From contig CM065649.1 in the NCBI GenBank assembly GCA_033220425.1, forward strand, positions 930,001 through 994,000: 64,000 nt of DNA, given 5' to 3'. The position numbers and the translations under genes are program-made. Source of the DNA: Lepraria neglecta (taxonomy: Eukaryota; Ascomycota; Lecanoromycetes; Lecanorales; Stereocaulaceae). This document shows, one piece after another, positions 43,405 through 54,760 of the stretch (the stretch's first letter is position 1; each line of letters starts with the position of its first letter). The notes beneath the pieces were generated by a model that was given only the letters and a program-made list of their open reading frames with translations, was not told where the DNA came from and did no database searches.

Positions 43405-43893
43405 GTTGGGAAGTGTGATGTGTTATAAGTATAGAGTGTTTTGTGTGTGTTTGATTGAGAATGGAGGAGATCAAATATTGGATATTGAGTCAGAAAGGAG
43501 GGAGAATGGTGTGAGAGGAAGATTGTAATGTCTACGGAGAATGAATGGAGCGAAGGTGGGGTTATTATATAGTTGAATAAACATAACATCTGCTATTCCT
43601 TCACTCTAACTTTGAAGCGAGCTCGCCAGGGATTGGGACATACTTGGCAGCAGCATTGGGAGATCTAGCCATGCCTACTTGCGTAAGAGAACGTCATAAT
43701 CAGGGCAGACATCGTGATGGCGTTTACGCCATTCCAACTTTGCGACAGAGAGTCCAGCATTTTAGTAACAGTGATGTCAGAAAGTCACCAGCCACGGCAC
43801 AGCCACAGATCTGCGAAATTCTCAAGGATTGAGTTTGACAGCGATGCTAAAACAGGATGCTGAAAGAATCCATGTCTCTCTTGTCCAGACGCC

Positions 43894-44258
43894 TCACGAG
43901 CTCCCGTTCGTTGCTTTCCGATCCTCAAAACTCTGTATCAAGTACGACTGGTCTGTATTTCCTGCGTAGGTGTTCGATGAATCTACCGCCGTTGTTCCTG
44001 ATGTGTTCCTCGCTAGCGAATGACCTGCCTCTGCTCGGAGTCCCTTCATCTTGCCCTTGATGGCGCTACGGGCTCCCATTCCAGCAGTGCGAGAATCGGG
44101 ACTTGGTGTCAATCCATCAGGAGCGTAATAGTCGGTGGCTTCTGTACGGTTGGTCATGGTCTCGGGGTCGCCATGTTTCTCCTGTTCTAGTGTCTCATCT
44201 TGGTTGAAGTTGACCACTGGTGCAAACTTGTGGGCGTTCGGGTCGAAGTTGTCTGCTC
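43894..44258 (-). other. Open stretch downstream of the aquaporin that reads like a protein tail
   Basis: In the -1 frame relative to the aquaporin end, the minus strand stays open and reads NFDPNAHKFAPVVNFNQDET, LEQEKHGDPETMTNRTEATD and YYAPDGLTPSPDSRTAGMGA. The composition is hydrophilic and coding-like for about 120 codons. It could be the former C-terminal tail of the aquaporin, cut off by a frameshift or reached by an intron I cannot place in phase. It has no start codon of its own. Confidence 0.4.
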
Positions 44259-45219
44259 CTACTTGTTGAAATCCTGGCCAGGGTTTGCAGTCTCGTACTC
44301 GAGCATCTTGATGAATTTGTAGAAGCCGGATGCGAGGAGTGACCCTAGGATAGGGCCAAGCCAGTAGATCTGCGATTTCCACATCAGCATACCACCTTCC
44401 CTTGCGGGGGAACGTCACGTACCCAGTGATCATGGTCGAACGAGTGTAGCACCACGTTTGGAGCGAATGATCGAACTGGATTGAGGGAAGCACCGGTATA
44501 GTAAACACCTAAAGCAATCAGAATGGCCGAAGCTACAATCCACGAAATAAGTGCATACCAGTGAGTTTGGCAATGAACAGTGATAGCCCAAAGCCAATGG
44601 GAGCAATGAACGTGGCTTTGTGCTTTTCAGCTGCAAGCATGACGATGGTGAAGACGAGTTGAGCAGTCAGGAACATTTCAATGAAGAGTCGTTGTGAGAC
44701 CGAGGTTCCCGCGCTGAGAGCGGTCTTGACGTTCAATGGTCCTGGGAAGAGGGCACTGACAAAGCCAGCTGAAGCGATAGCACCGAGAAGCTGCGAGATG
44801 GTAATGAGGACGCCGCGAATCCAACTCTGGCCCCCAACAAGGCACAATCCCAGCGTAACAGCTGGGTTGAAGAGGCCGCCGCTGATTCTGAAGAATACCC
44901 AAGCATTGACTGCCAGTGAGAAGCCGAAACACAAGCTTATGTATAAAAGTTGAGCCGGGTCGGCAGCCTGGGAAAGAGTCGTCTTGGATCTAGCAGCTTG
45001 GGTCTGAGTGTTGGCAACTTGGGTGCCTGAGAAGGCGAAGAAGAGCAAGAGGAAGGTGCTGACGGGTTTTCCACACATGGCGACGAAGTGGGCACGGAAG
45101 CCTCTGGGCAGGAATCTAAGGATAGGGAGGTGATTGATGATCGTGGTGTCGGTGCCATGTCCGTGTCGATTCCCCACTCCGGGGAAGAGGAGGTCTCCAG
45201 CGACAGCATCAATGTTCAT
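44259..45219 (-). CDS. Aquaporin (MIP family), three exons
   Basis: Exons on the minus strand are 44559-45219, 44423-44508 and 44259-44369, with introns of 50 nt (GTATGC...GCTTTAG) and 53 nt (GTACGT...ATCGCAG). Phases agree, giving about 285 aa. The protein has the six-helix MIP plan. The first pore loop reads [12 protein letters not shown] (NPA); the second reads [13 protein letters not shown], so the usual NPA is NPV here. The C-terminal helix [20 protein letters not shown] is followed by [12 protein letters not shown] and the stop. Water or small-solute flow across the plasma or an internal membrane is the family role. The NPV change and a long N-terminal tail of about 45 residues are the notable points. 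Confidence 0.83.
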
Positions 45220-46486
45220 GGCGTGTGAGTTTTAGGGAGCGTAAACGTACTCTTAGATCGACGATGTTTAAAGATGTTGTAGGGAAAGTGTTTGCATAGG
45301 AAGGTTTGATGGCCGAAGGAACGGGTTGAGGGACAGGATCGAAGAGAAGAGATCTTCGGAAAAGAGGCCAGAAGTAGAAGGGGAGGTGCCACTCTGGCTA
45401 TGTTATGTGTATTGTTGTCCCATTTCGTTCGCGGCTAAGGAAGCCTGGCTCCTTCCCAAAATGAGGTGAGACCAAACCATTGTTATTTCTGTGCAGGAAG
45501 GTGCGGAGCATTTAGATTCAGCAAAAACAAGGGGAAGTGGCCATAATCGTAGCATTGGACAGAACTCGCATTTGCTTGACTTTTCCTTTGGTAAAAACTC
45601 GCAAACCATAATTCGTAGAAGCAGACGTGATCGGGTTGCTAGGAAAGAAGCAAAATGGTACTTTTTGGGTAGTCGAAGGGCTGGCAATTGAGTTTCGCTC
45701 TATCTTTCCCTCCCTTGAACAAATCTACGCTCAAACACGATTGCTCCAGGGAAGGTTATTTAGGATCAGGAGCAGTATCTCATCGAGTGAAGGCTGTGCT
45801 CTCTTTAGGTCTATGTAGCTACTGAAGATGTTTACCCCTAGCCATCGACAGAATGAAAGCTTCAGCTTGAGGCGCTACTTTCCTTAACTCCAATAATACT
45901 AGGAACCTGATAAGTGCAATAGAATCATCAGGCTCCCTATGAAAACGGCAGTAAAGGTGATGTAGGGTTATTCAATACACTGAGTAGCAAGGCATGTTCA
46001 TCGGCGTTAAAACTTTCCCTGATCTCATGCCGCCTTACAAAACTAGAGTTGCGGGAATATTAACCGGCACTGGAAAATGATTGGGCTCCTGCATGAACAA
46101 CAAAGCTGGCCCCGCTAATGCACTTCTTGCGTATGATGTGGTTGGTGGCTTTGGCTTACAGATGACGAAAGTCCTCGTGGTTGCTGGCTCACGGAGTTCC
46201 ACTGTTCTGTTCACCCAATTGTACTCTGTTGCGAGGGCCCGATTGCATGTCGTACCGGGACACCGGCCTGAATTTGGCAATGGCTTGCATACGCTAAGGC
46301 CCAAGGTTGTCTGCCGGAAGATGCCTTATAGAAACGGGGCGCGAACTGTTGCAGGTCGATCCACCCCTCTCTTTAAGCCTCATGCTTCTCTAAGGCTGAA
46401 GTAGATCATGCACTACTTATTACCCCCGCCTGTGTCTGCTGATGTCTTGTGAGCAGGTCGCTTTCAGGAGCTTTTCCTATTGAAAG
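45220..46486. other. Intergenic region, no gene supported
   Basis: The spacer between the aquaporin (5' end) and the TPR gene, both promoters included. Frames at 45403-45687 (minus) and 46081-46404 (plus) lack any recognisable motif. Confidence 0.45.
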
Positions 46487-48629
46487 ATGGATTACTCAGG
46501 TAGCTTTGCGGGAGCAGGTCCGCGGTTCGGTGCAGAAAGACCTTATGATGCTCGATTCGAAGGGATGAGGCCCGCAACCGTTGTTGATGAGGCCGAAGAG
46601 GTTGGCAATGCGCCTCTCAATGACGGGAGAGATCCGAATTTCTTTCACGAGCCGCAGTTCACCGGAGAGCATTACTCTGGGTATGACAACGCTAGGTGTG
46701 TTGGGTGGGCAAATGAAAAGCCACAGCTTGGGCTAAAACCACAACAGCGAGCCAATACCAGGCGGTTGGCCTGGCATTTGGAGCCAGAATCGAAGCCAGG
46801 GCCAAGAGACTTGGGTCCCAGAGCCCCCACCTAACTTCCATCAACACCGCCTGATTCCGCAAGTTCCAATCTGCCTGGGAGAGGCATGCCACTGCAACGA
46901 AACCAAGAAACAACTCGGACAACGCGAACAAGAGCTCTCAACGGCCATAGAGGACATCGAAGCGCTGAAGATCCAGCTTTTCAATACTTGGAAGGTCAAC
47001 CAACCGTATGATAAAGCCGAAACCATCTACAGAGACATACTCACCAATCACCCCACTGACACAGACGTGTCCGACACGATCCTGGCTCTCAATTACTCTT
47101 TCGCGGAAATGCTTATGGAACAGAAGAAGTTTGAGGACGCCGAGACAGTGGCTGAAACAGTATGGGAAGCGAGGAACGCCCGCGATTCGTCTTCCGAGCT
47201 CTGCAAGATGAGCCACCGCCAAATTTGTTCGATTTATAGCTCACTTGGAAAGTTCGAAAAGGCCGAGAACAGCCATCGAATAATTTACCATCAAGAACCA
47301 AAAAACGCTTGGACTCTAGAGAACGGAGATGGTATCTGTAGGCAGTTGGTAGCGAGAGGACTGTATGAAGAGGCAGCGCTGTTTCAACTCAAAGTCTGGA
47401 AGGAAAGGCAAAAGCTGGAAACCCAGGGACCAAGGCACGATTTGACCATTCGAAGCGGTCTAGAAACGATCTCAACTCTGGAGAAACTAAGTACCTCACT
47501 TGCGGGCCAAGAGGGAACCGAGGTCCAGAATGAACGCAATCGCAACCGCAAGCAATGCTGTGAATGTGACATCGATGTAACGCTCCAAGATATGTGGGGT
47601 TGTGCCGAAAAAGCAGAACACATATCTGAGCTTCTGAGCGTGGGCCACAAATTGGGTAGCCGATTTATAGCCCAGAAGAAATTTGCAGAAGCCGAAGCAG
47701 TCTTGGATGAAGTGTGGGCAGGGAAGAAGGCAAACTTCGAAGAAGCTAGCGCATGGACCATGACGACTGGCAGGCTGTTGGCTAATGCCTTGAAGCTTTC
47801 TGAGTCGGCGGGAAAGTACCAGAGAGCGGCTGTAATATACGAGAAGATTTGGAGTGACAGGAAATCTGTGTTTGGCGAAAGCGACGAAAAGACTGTTTCA
47901 GTCGGTGCAGATCTCGCAGAGACACATTGTCTCCTTGGACAACATACGGAGGCCGAGAGGGTCTATCGCTGGGTAATGGAGCAGAGGGTCAAGAAGCTGG
48001 GCCGACGCAATCCGAAGGCTTTGGATGCCCGTCACAATCTGGGTCGGACAATATACACGCAAGGGCGGCCAAGATATGGCGAAGCTAGAAAGATGTTGCG
48101 CGAGGTGTATGATGCATGGTATAAGAAAGCGCCGAAGGACGACCCAACCCTACAATGCGGCCTCATGCTGGTTGAGACGCTTGCAGAACAGGCCGCTATT
48201 GAGCCGATACGAGAAGTCTTTGATGGCAGAGCCGAGTTACCAGAAAAGGACAGACTTTACCTGGAAAGTGGCCACTTGCTTGGGAGGTTCTTGTTGCAAC
48301 AACACGAATATCGAGAAGCCCAAGAAATTCTACGGCCGTTGTGGGAATGTCAACCGGAGCTACCTGAGGAGAAGCAGGCGCGCTTGAAATGTGGTCACCT
48401 GTATGGTCGGAGTTTGTTCGGAGAGAATGACTGCACTCGTGCCAAAGCTATCTTGGAGTCGGTAAGGGACGCTCAAGACGAGACATTTGGGACTGGGAGC
48501 TCTGAAGCCATTGATATCTCACGGCTCCTTGAGACGGTTCAAGCACGAATCCCAAAGGTCCCAAAGATCCCAAAGATCCCAAAGATCCCAAAGATCCCAA
48601 AGAAGAGGAATGGCACGCGCCGGAGCTAG
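46487..48629 (+). CDS. TPR-type repeat protein, two or more exons
   Basis: The first frame starts MDYSGSFAGAGPRFGAERPY and is acidic and disordered. A donor GTATGA at 46681 and one of several acceptors before 46800 would lead into the long second frame, which opens about 46796 (QGQETWVPEPPPNFHQH...) and runs to 48629. I cannot fix the acceptor. The second frame is all helical and carries tetratricopeptide-like repeats: QPYDKAETIYRDILTNHPTD, QKKFEDAETVAETVWEARNA, LGKFEKAENSHRIIYHQEPK, QKKFAEAEAVLDEVWAGKKA, LGQHTEAERVYRWVMEQRVK and others, about 9 in all. The tail PKVPKIPKIPKIPKIPKK is a microsatellite-coded repeat. A scaffold role for protein contacts is inferred; no enzyme domain is seen. Confidence 0.72.
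48549..48602 (+). repeat. 9-bp microsatellite inside the TPR gene
   Basis: Five to six copies of TCCCAAAGA encode the (KIP)n tail of the TPR protein. It is in frame, so length changes would not break the gene. Confidence 0.8.
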
Positions 48630-49936
48630 GAAAGTACATGTTGACGTCTTCGTGCGGCTCACAATCATGGTGCTGCAGAGCTGATGATATTGGGAAAGCG
48701 GATATGTCGGATACGAGGGCTGCATGCTGTGTATTGTGGAATTGTCATTTAGAATAGTAAGGTAGACATCTCGCCAAAATTGTTAGGGGCTTGGCAATTG
48801 CGAACCAGCAATGAATGTAGGCAGCAGTTCCAGGAGACCTGGCGCAAGCTGCGTCCATGCTGTACTTTAGCTATTTTAAATTTAGCATGTCCTCACAGAA
48901 GGCTGAGAGGGGAGTTAGAGATCTGTTATTATTGAAACTCGTAGACGAAAATATCTACAAATTTTGCTTGTCGAGTGGCGAGGCTTGGCACTAGCTTTAC
49001 GCTAAGAACAAAGGAGGGATGGTGCGTGCGAGAAGCTTGCGAATGCTTGGCATTAGCACTCATTGCTCCCCCCACCACATTTTACATAGAAAACCCAACA
49101 AACATCACTATATCGACATACTGGTCAAATTTGAAGCCTTAAAGCCTGCTAAATACGAATACGTGGTGTTGCAATGTCTGGACGCCATTCCTCTCGATCT
49201 AGGCCCTCCACCCCCACCGCCGCTGCCGCCCCTGACCAGCAGCCCCAGCGCCAAAACCCCCACCGCTAAAAGGGCAAGAAGGTCACCTTTGAAGAAGAGC
49301 AAGCTGCTGAGAGCAGTACCCGCGTAGCTGCAAAGACTAAGCATAAAGAGATGGGTGGGAGGGGTTCTAAGCGCTAGCTACCGCCTAAGCCAGTAGGCAT
49401 GAGATGGGGTCCTTCTGATGTTGAGCAACGAGTAACGGTCCTTCAGGCTATCCAGAAGGCTTCCGCTATGAGTGAGCGTAAGGCTGTACTGGAGGTATCT
49501 CGCAGAGAGAAGGCGCAGCAGCTAGACCTTTGCGACGAGGCAACCCTGGGATATTTGGTGACCCATATGCACGGATCCTGCCCTCCTATCTGTAGACCGT
49601 TGATTGGTGGCAGTGCGACCTCTCAGCAATAGTATCAGGCCGCCAATGACTATGCAGAAGAACCACGGCTTTCGATTTGGTAGCTGAGTCAATTGGGCGG
49701 TACGGCATTATATAGGGGGAGGAGTCGCAAAGGGGTGGGAGAGGCGGTGGAAGACCTACAACACCAAGAATTAGCATACGTCATACTGCCAGGGCTTCAT
49801 CTCTACCTAATTGGGACGGTGGGAGCAAAGGAAGACGAATTATGTGGATATATTAGGTTCTGTTGGTTTTTCTATGTAAAATGTGGTGGCAATGAGTGCT
49901 AATGCCTCTTTCCCCTTCGGCGCCAGCGTCAAAATC
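48630..49936. other. Region of decayed coding and transposon-like sequence
   Basis: No intact gene. On the plus strand, 49175-49380 reads MSGRHSSRSRPSTPTAAAAP and, after a stop, KGKKVTFEEEQAAESSTRVA, like a disordered gene start. On the minus strand, 49650-49740 reads YRPIDSATKSKAVVLLHSHW then RPDTIAERSHCHQSTVYR, the N-terminal helix-turn-helix of a Tc1-like transposase. Both are fragments. No inverted repeats were found around them. Confidence 0.4.
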
Positions 49937-51712
49937 TCATAGTTGCAACACCTTGCCCGCTGGCACGAAGTCCTCCTCGGGGATCATAAAGTAAGCTGCG
50001 AAGAGTGCTTCGAGCCTTTGAAGAGGCTTATCGATCACATCGTAGACGTCATCGGTGCTGGCCTTGTTGAGCCCCATGGGAAGATAGACACCGATGTACC
50101 CATGCTTGCTCTTTGTAGTGGCCTGGGCCTCTGGGTTGACCTGGAGGGCTGTTCCTTCAGGCCACCATTCCCGGAACTCGGCGAGATTGAAATCGCCAAA
50201 GGCCTCCTTGCGACAAATGAATTCTACTATGACTGGAAGGCGAACTCTCGCACCTCGTACGATCATGCAAGAGAGCCAGATGAGAGGCATAGCGTAAGAG
50301 TCCGTGAGGAATATGTTAGGGCAATTATTGAGCGTTTCGCCGAACTGGAATGATCGTAGCAATGCTTGAAATACCTTGAAAACTTCTGAGTCTGTGGTGT
50401 CGAGGTCAACCTGGAGTTCCAAAGCGCTGATGCTGACGAGTTGGTAAATGTAGAGCGTCATGAAGACTTCGAAGACTGTGGATTGTACGCGGAGACGGAC
50501 GAGCAGAGCGAGAAAGGCTCGGCTCGTCGACCATTTTCTGTTGGCTTGAATGCTCGCCAAAAGCGCCATGTCCTCATTGACAACGTTCACTTCATCCATA
50601 CGCTCGACTTCTGAGCTGAGAGTATTTTCAACAACGGAAGCGTAGCCGTCATCGACTGGAGCAGCATCACTTGTGTTCTCGAAGACAGCAATGCTGCTTT
50701 CAGCGCGGAGGTATCTCGAGGACGCAGTTTGATTGGCAGGAAATTCCACGTAATCGAGCTTTAATAGATTGCTCAAGGTATCCTGGTAGGACCAGTCAGT
50801 GTAGTGGACTGGATTGCTCCAACCTGCTGAAGGTGTGCCACCACCAAGTATGCCCCCTGCTAGATCGCTCAAGTGAGTTCCGAGAGTCTGCTTCTTACGT
50901 GCTACCAGATTGCCGCCGACCTTAATCTTGCCAAGCGACTTGACAATGGCAACGGCAAAGTAGCTACACTGGTACCGATCACTGGCTGATCGGCCTTTCA
51001 GTGGTCCTTCCCGGATTGCCGAAGTCTTTTGGTGTTTCTGGCTGGCAGCTTGGATGTATCGATACTCTTGATTGTCTTGTTCAATGGGTTCAGGAAGGAA
51101 ACCACCGAAACAGGCGCTTGTGACCACGTTGACCTCAACTTCTTGCTTGAAGCTCTGTAAAAGAGTCCTCATTTCGACCACAGAAATCCTATCGCGGCCT
51201 AGTTGTAGGTCACCTCTATCGTTACCATGCGTAACAAAAATTATGTCAATGGTGTCCCCCTCCTTCGCCTCGACTGCTCGCTCCTGAATCCATTTTACCA
51301 CACGGCCTTTAAGATCCTCGGCTTCGATGAACTCGTAGAGTTGTCTATGCTTTCCCTGCCACTGAGTGTACACAGTCTTTACTTCATTGCCTCTCCCGAA
51401 CTTAATGTCTTTATGTTTCGTGACATTTACGTAGCTTGCGAGATCGAGGCAAGTCCAGAACTCGCCTTTGATTCCGTGCAAGTCATGGAGGACCTGCATT
51501 ATGCCAGCGAAATCGCCGATGAGGAATTCATTGGCGAAGTAGGAGTCTTCGGAAATGGGAACTCCGGCGTCGGTTTTGGGTGGGGCGCCGCAGACAAGCA
51601 GAACCCATGTTTTGTAAGGATTTGTAGATATGCTTGGATTTGGGGGAGCTGAAGTAACACTAAGATTCGGTGTAGACTTCGATCCGGACCGTCCTGTTCT
51701 TGTCGTTGCCAT
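49937..51712 (-). CDS. Caspase-like cysteine peptidase domain protein
   Basis: I start at the Met at 51712 (MATTRTGRSGSK); an in-frame upstream Met at 51865 adds 51 residues that are not conserved-looking. The product is 591 aa. A caspase-fold core is visible: YKTWVLLVCGAP (first strand), TIDIIFVTHGNDRGDLQLGR with the catalytic-type His at residue 162, and VEVNVVTSACFGGFLPEP with Cys 201. His-Gly on one strand and Ala-Cys-x-Gly on the next are the marks of clan CD peptidases. The second half has no known domain but several hydrophobic helices. Metacaspase hallmarks around the acidic pocket were not found, so this is a divergent branch. Clan CD proteins act in fungal cell death; this role is inferred. 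It lies downstream of the HET-ankyrin gene on the same strand. Confidence 0.68.
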   Translation of the reverse strand: MATTRTGRSGSKSTPNLSVTSAPPNPSISTNPYKTWVLLVCGAPPKTDAGVPISEDSYFANEFLIGDFAGIMQVLHDLHGIKGEFWTCLDLASYVNVTKHKDIKFGRGNEVKTVYTQWQGKHRQLYEFIEAEDLKGRVVKWIQERAVEAKEGDTIDIIFVTHGNDRGDLQLGRDRISVVEMRTLLQSFKQEVEVNVVTSACFGGFLPEPIEQDNQEYRYIQAASQKHQKTSAIREGPLKGRSASDRYQCSYFAVAIVKSLGKIKVGGNLVARKKQTLGTHLSDLAGGILGGGTPSAGWSNPVHYTDWSYQDTLSNLLKLDYVEFPANQTASSRYLRAESSIAVFENTSDAAPVDDGYASVVENTLSSEVERMDEVNVVNEDMALLASIQANRKWSTSRAFLALLVRLRVQSTVFEVFMTLYIYQLVSISALELQVDLDTTDSEVFKVFQALLRSFQFGETLNNCPNIFLTDSYAMPLIWLSCMIVRGARVRLPVIVEFICRKEAFGDFNLAEFREWWPEGTALQVNPEAQATTKSKHGYIGVYLPMGLNKASTDDVYDVIDKPLQRLEALFAAYFMIPEEDFVPAGKVLQL

Positions 51713-51865
51713 TTTGTGTTGAGAGAGAGTGGAGCCAGAGAGTAATGGTGACTGGAGCAGATTCTCAAATAATATGTTGAGAGTAAAGACAAAGGGTAAT
51801 GGTGACCGGAGCATAATCTCGAAGGTCGAGGATGTGTGACTAAGAGAATGGAGCGCGAGATTCAT

Positions 51866-52209
51866 ATGCTCGTCGGGCTTGTGCTAAACCTAAAGGGGGT
51901 GCTACAGCTAGTGGAATTTAATATTAGCGCACAACCTAGATCTTATTATAAAAAAAACTTAAATTCACACAAGCTTAGAATTTTAATAAGAGTAATTTTC
52001 TATCTTCTCAGATCTTTAAGCAAAGTCGTAAAATAAAAACAGTATAATACTGAATACTAATCAAATTGAAATTTTCAATTTTCCCCACAAAACTGCCGAA
52101 CTTTTTTTTAGAATCATACGTTACAGCAATTGAACAAAATCTCAATTAAAAGATAATAATTGTTAAAAACCGAAAGTTTTAAAAAATTCTGTGACCTTGG
52201 AAAAAAGTT
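51866..52209. other. AT-rich spacer
   Basis: Strongly AT-rich sequence (poly-A and TAAAA runs) between the caspase-like gene and the ankyrin array. It has no coding potential. It may be promoter plus RIP-like decay. Confidence 0.5.
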
Positions 52210-54760
52210 GGACTCCCTATGGAAAGTACGAGTGTCCGACTAAAGATATCCTTAGAGTTGACCTCGACCTTCCTTGTCGCTAGTACTAGGCTTACTATAA
52301 CCTTGTGCGCTCCCTTAGCCACCTACTGTAGCGGTATCTAACCAAAAATATTCCTTGGAGTCAACCTCAACTTGGCCCGTCGCTAGTAACAGCTTTATGA
52401 CAGCCTTATGCCTTTTCTTGAATGCCCTGCGATAGCGGCGTCCAACCGTCATTACCCTTGAAGTCAACCTCGATGGCCCGTCGCTAGTAGCAGTTTTACT
52501 ATAGCCTCGTTTCCTTCCTCGGCCGCCCGCGATAGCGGCGTGTCAACCTCGACCTGGCCTGTCGCTAGTAGCAGCTTTACTACAGCCTCGTGCCCTTCAT
52601 AGGCTGCCCACGACAGCGGCGTCTCACCGGCTTTATCCTTGAAATCAACCTCGACCTGGCTCGTCGCTAGTAGCAGCTTTACTACGGCCTCGTGCCCTCT
52701 ATAGACTGCCCGCAACAGCGGCGTCCGACCGGCATTATCTTTAGAATCAACCTCGACCTGGCCCGTCGCTAGTAGTAGTTTCACTATAGCCTCGTGCCCT
52801 TCCCTAGCTGCCTGCGACAGCGGCGTCCGACTCTCTTTATCTTTGAAGTCAACGTCAACTTGGCCTGTTACTAGTAGCAGCTTTTACTATAGCCTCGTGC
52901 CCTCTATAGGCTGCTTGCGACAGCAGCGTCCAACCGTCCTTATACTTGAAATCAACCTCAACTTGGCCTGTCGCTAGTAGCAGCTTTACTACAGCCTCGT
53001 GCCCTTCATAGGCTGCCCACGACAGCGGCGTTAGACCGGATTGACTTTCCTTCAAGTCTGGATCAACACCATCTTTCGCAAGTAATAACTTGACTACAGT
53101 ACTGCACCCGTTTCCTGCGGCCCACGATAGCGGCGTCTGACTGTATTGGCTTTTAAGCATGTGCGGATGCTCTTCTCCAACTGCCTTCTTATAGCCCTCT
53201 GTTGCTCCTTGAAATATTTCCTGTGCCTTTTCATGCTCTTCTACGTCTTCTAATATTAGTGCAACGTCCCAAGATCTTGTCGCGTTGTCCAAATGGCCTT
53301 CTAACTCTGTCGTACCATGTTTCGATACCCAACTGTCTAATTGTATCGAGGTTTCGTATTTTCCTAGATCTTGAAACTTCTCTGGGGAATTTTCCCACTC
53401 CCAGACAAGTAGAAAATCGCGGGCGAAGATCTCTACCAATTGCAAAAGTTTTGGCCGCTTAATATCCTCGCTCCCCGTTTGCATATTTTCCAGAGGAGTA
53501 GCTGCAATCATGATAATAGTAAAATAATCCTTGCACAATCAAATAATCATGGGCTTTGAGGCTCCTTGAAGAAGGCAGATAAGGTCTCCATCTTGGATAG
53601 ATTTTGCCGAGGACTGGAGAGTCCAGTGAGTGCTCCACTCTCCTCCGTATCCTGATTGCTTTGGTATATTGTAGTAGATGATATTCACGCCCTGCCCGCC
53701 ATTCCAAGCAATATTACTCAGCACCGAGGACACCTTGCCAAGAATACAGCCCTTGCTCTTGATTACTGCGACCTCCTTATCCTCCCAAGTCTTTATAGAT
53801 ATCTTTTCGCAGACAAGAAACTTGACTAGTCGCCGAAAGAGTTCCTCCCATTCAACTTTATAGTCAGGCAATAGATTAGCCTTGCTGGCATCATCAGAGC
53901 TCATACCAAGCAAGGCATACACCTTATCGTGGCGCTGGGTAGCCTTATGAGTATGGTACATATCAATCAGCTCGCCAAGTGAACAAATGTCTTGAGAAAC
54001 CCTGCCCGGCCCACTCACTACATAACTAGGCCTGAATATCGCTCCTTTTATTAAGTAGGTCACTGAACGGATCAAACTCTGCAAGTCTGCGCGTGCTTCG
54101 TAGAATCCTTTCAATGATTCCACACCTAAGCAAAAGGTATATCCATCAATCTCCGTCGGACCACATATCACTAGGACATGTCGAGCTGCGGCAACTTCCT
54201 GAAGTATCTGGCTCAACTTTTTAGTAATTTCTATAAATGTTGTCAAGTGTCTATTCTCTTACCCAGATGCGCCGAAACCACGGTCGTTGAAGCAGCGCAA
54301 GGACTGCTTGCTGCATCATTTCTTTATTTAAAGAATTCGTAGACATCTTGTCTCCAGCAACACGTAGCTCTTCAAGCGCTTGGTTACTATTATCTGCCGC
54401 CTCTCCAAGCCAAACAACTACACGGTTTGCTTGACCGTAGATCTTTGCTATAAACCGAATCTGCTGCTCTTTCTCTTGAACATTTCTTTGGTCGATGCAA
54501 ACAGCATCCACCCATAGAATTCGTTCAATAGAGCGATGTCGAAGGCGTATGAAGGGTTAGCGTCACAGGCAGGGCATGCTCTCTATGAAGATAGGTCGAG
54601 TCTTGTCCGAGTTACCCCATACGTAGGATAAAGCGTCATACGGATGGGATCGTTTGCCAGATTCCTTTAGAGAGTAGTTGAAGAGTTGACATTGAATGCG
54701 TGTATAGAGGGGCATAGGCGAAGTAAGCGAAAACTGTCCGGCCCGGGCAAAAGAGTGCAA
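52210..54760 (-). pseudogene. HET-ankyrin gene, decayed
   Basis: Minus strand from 54760. The start leads to PYDALSYVWGNSDKTRPIFI, then a disrupted patch near 54550, then SIERILWVDAVCIDQRN, KIYGQANRVVVWLGEAADNS and RPWFRRIW. A 55-nt phase-0 intron (54208-54262, GTAAGA...GAGCCAG) leads to ILQEVAAARHVLVICGPTEI and the rest of the HET core (HDKVYALLGMSSDDASKANL). After GASKPMII a TGA replaces what relatives of this type would have as Arg (CGA), then LCKDYFTIIMIAATP continues in the same frame. A helical linker follows, then at least seven ankyrin repeats (TPLSWAAYEGHEAVVKLLLA and similar) with frame changes near 52830 and 52500. It was once a HET-ankyrin protein of about 800 aa. Lesions number about five, so it is probably dead. 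Confidence 0.78.
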
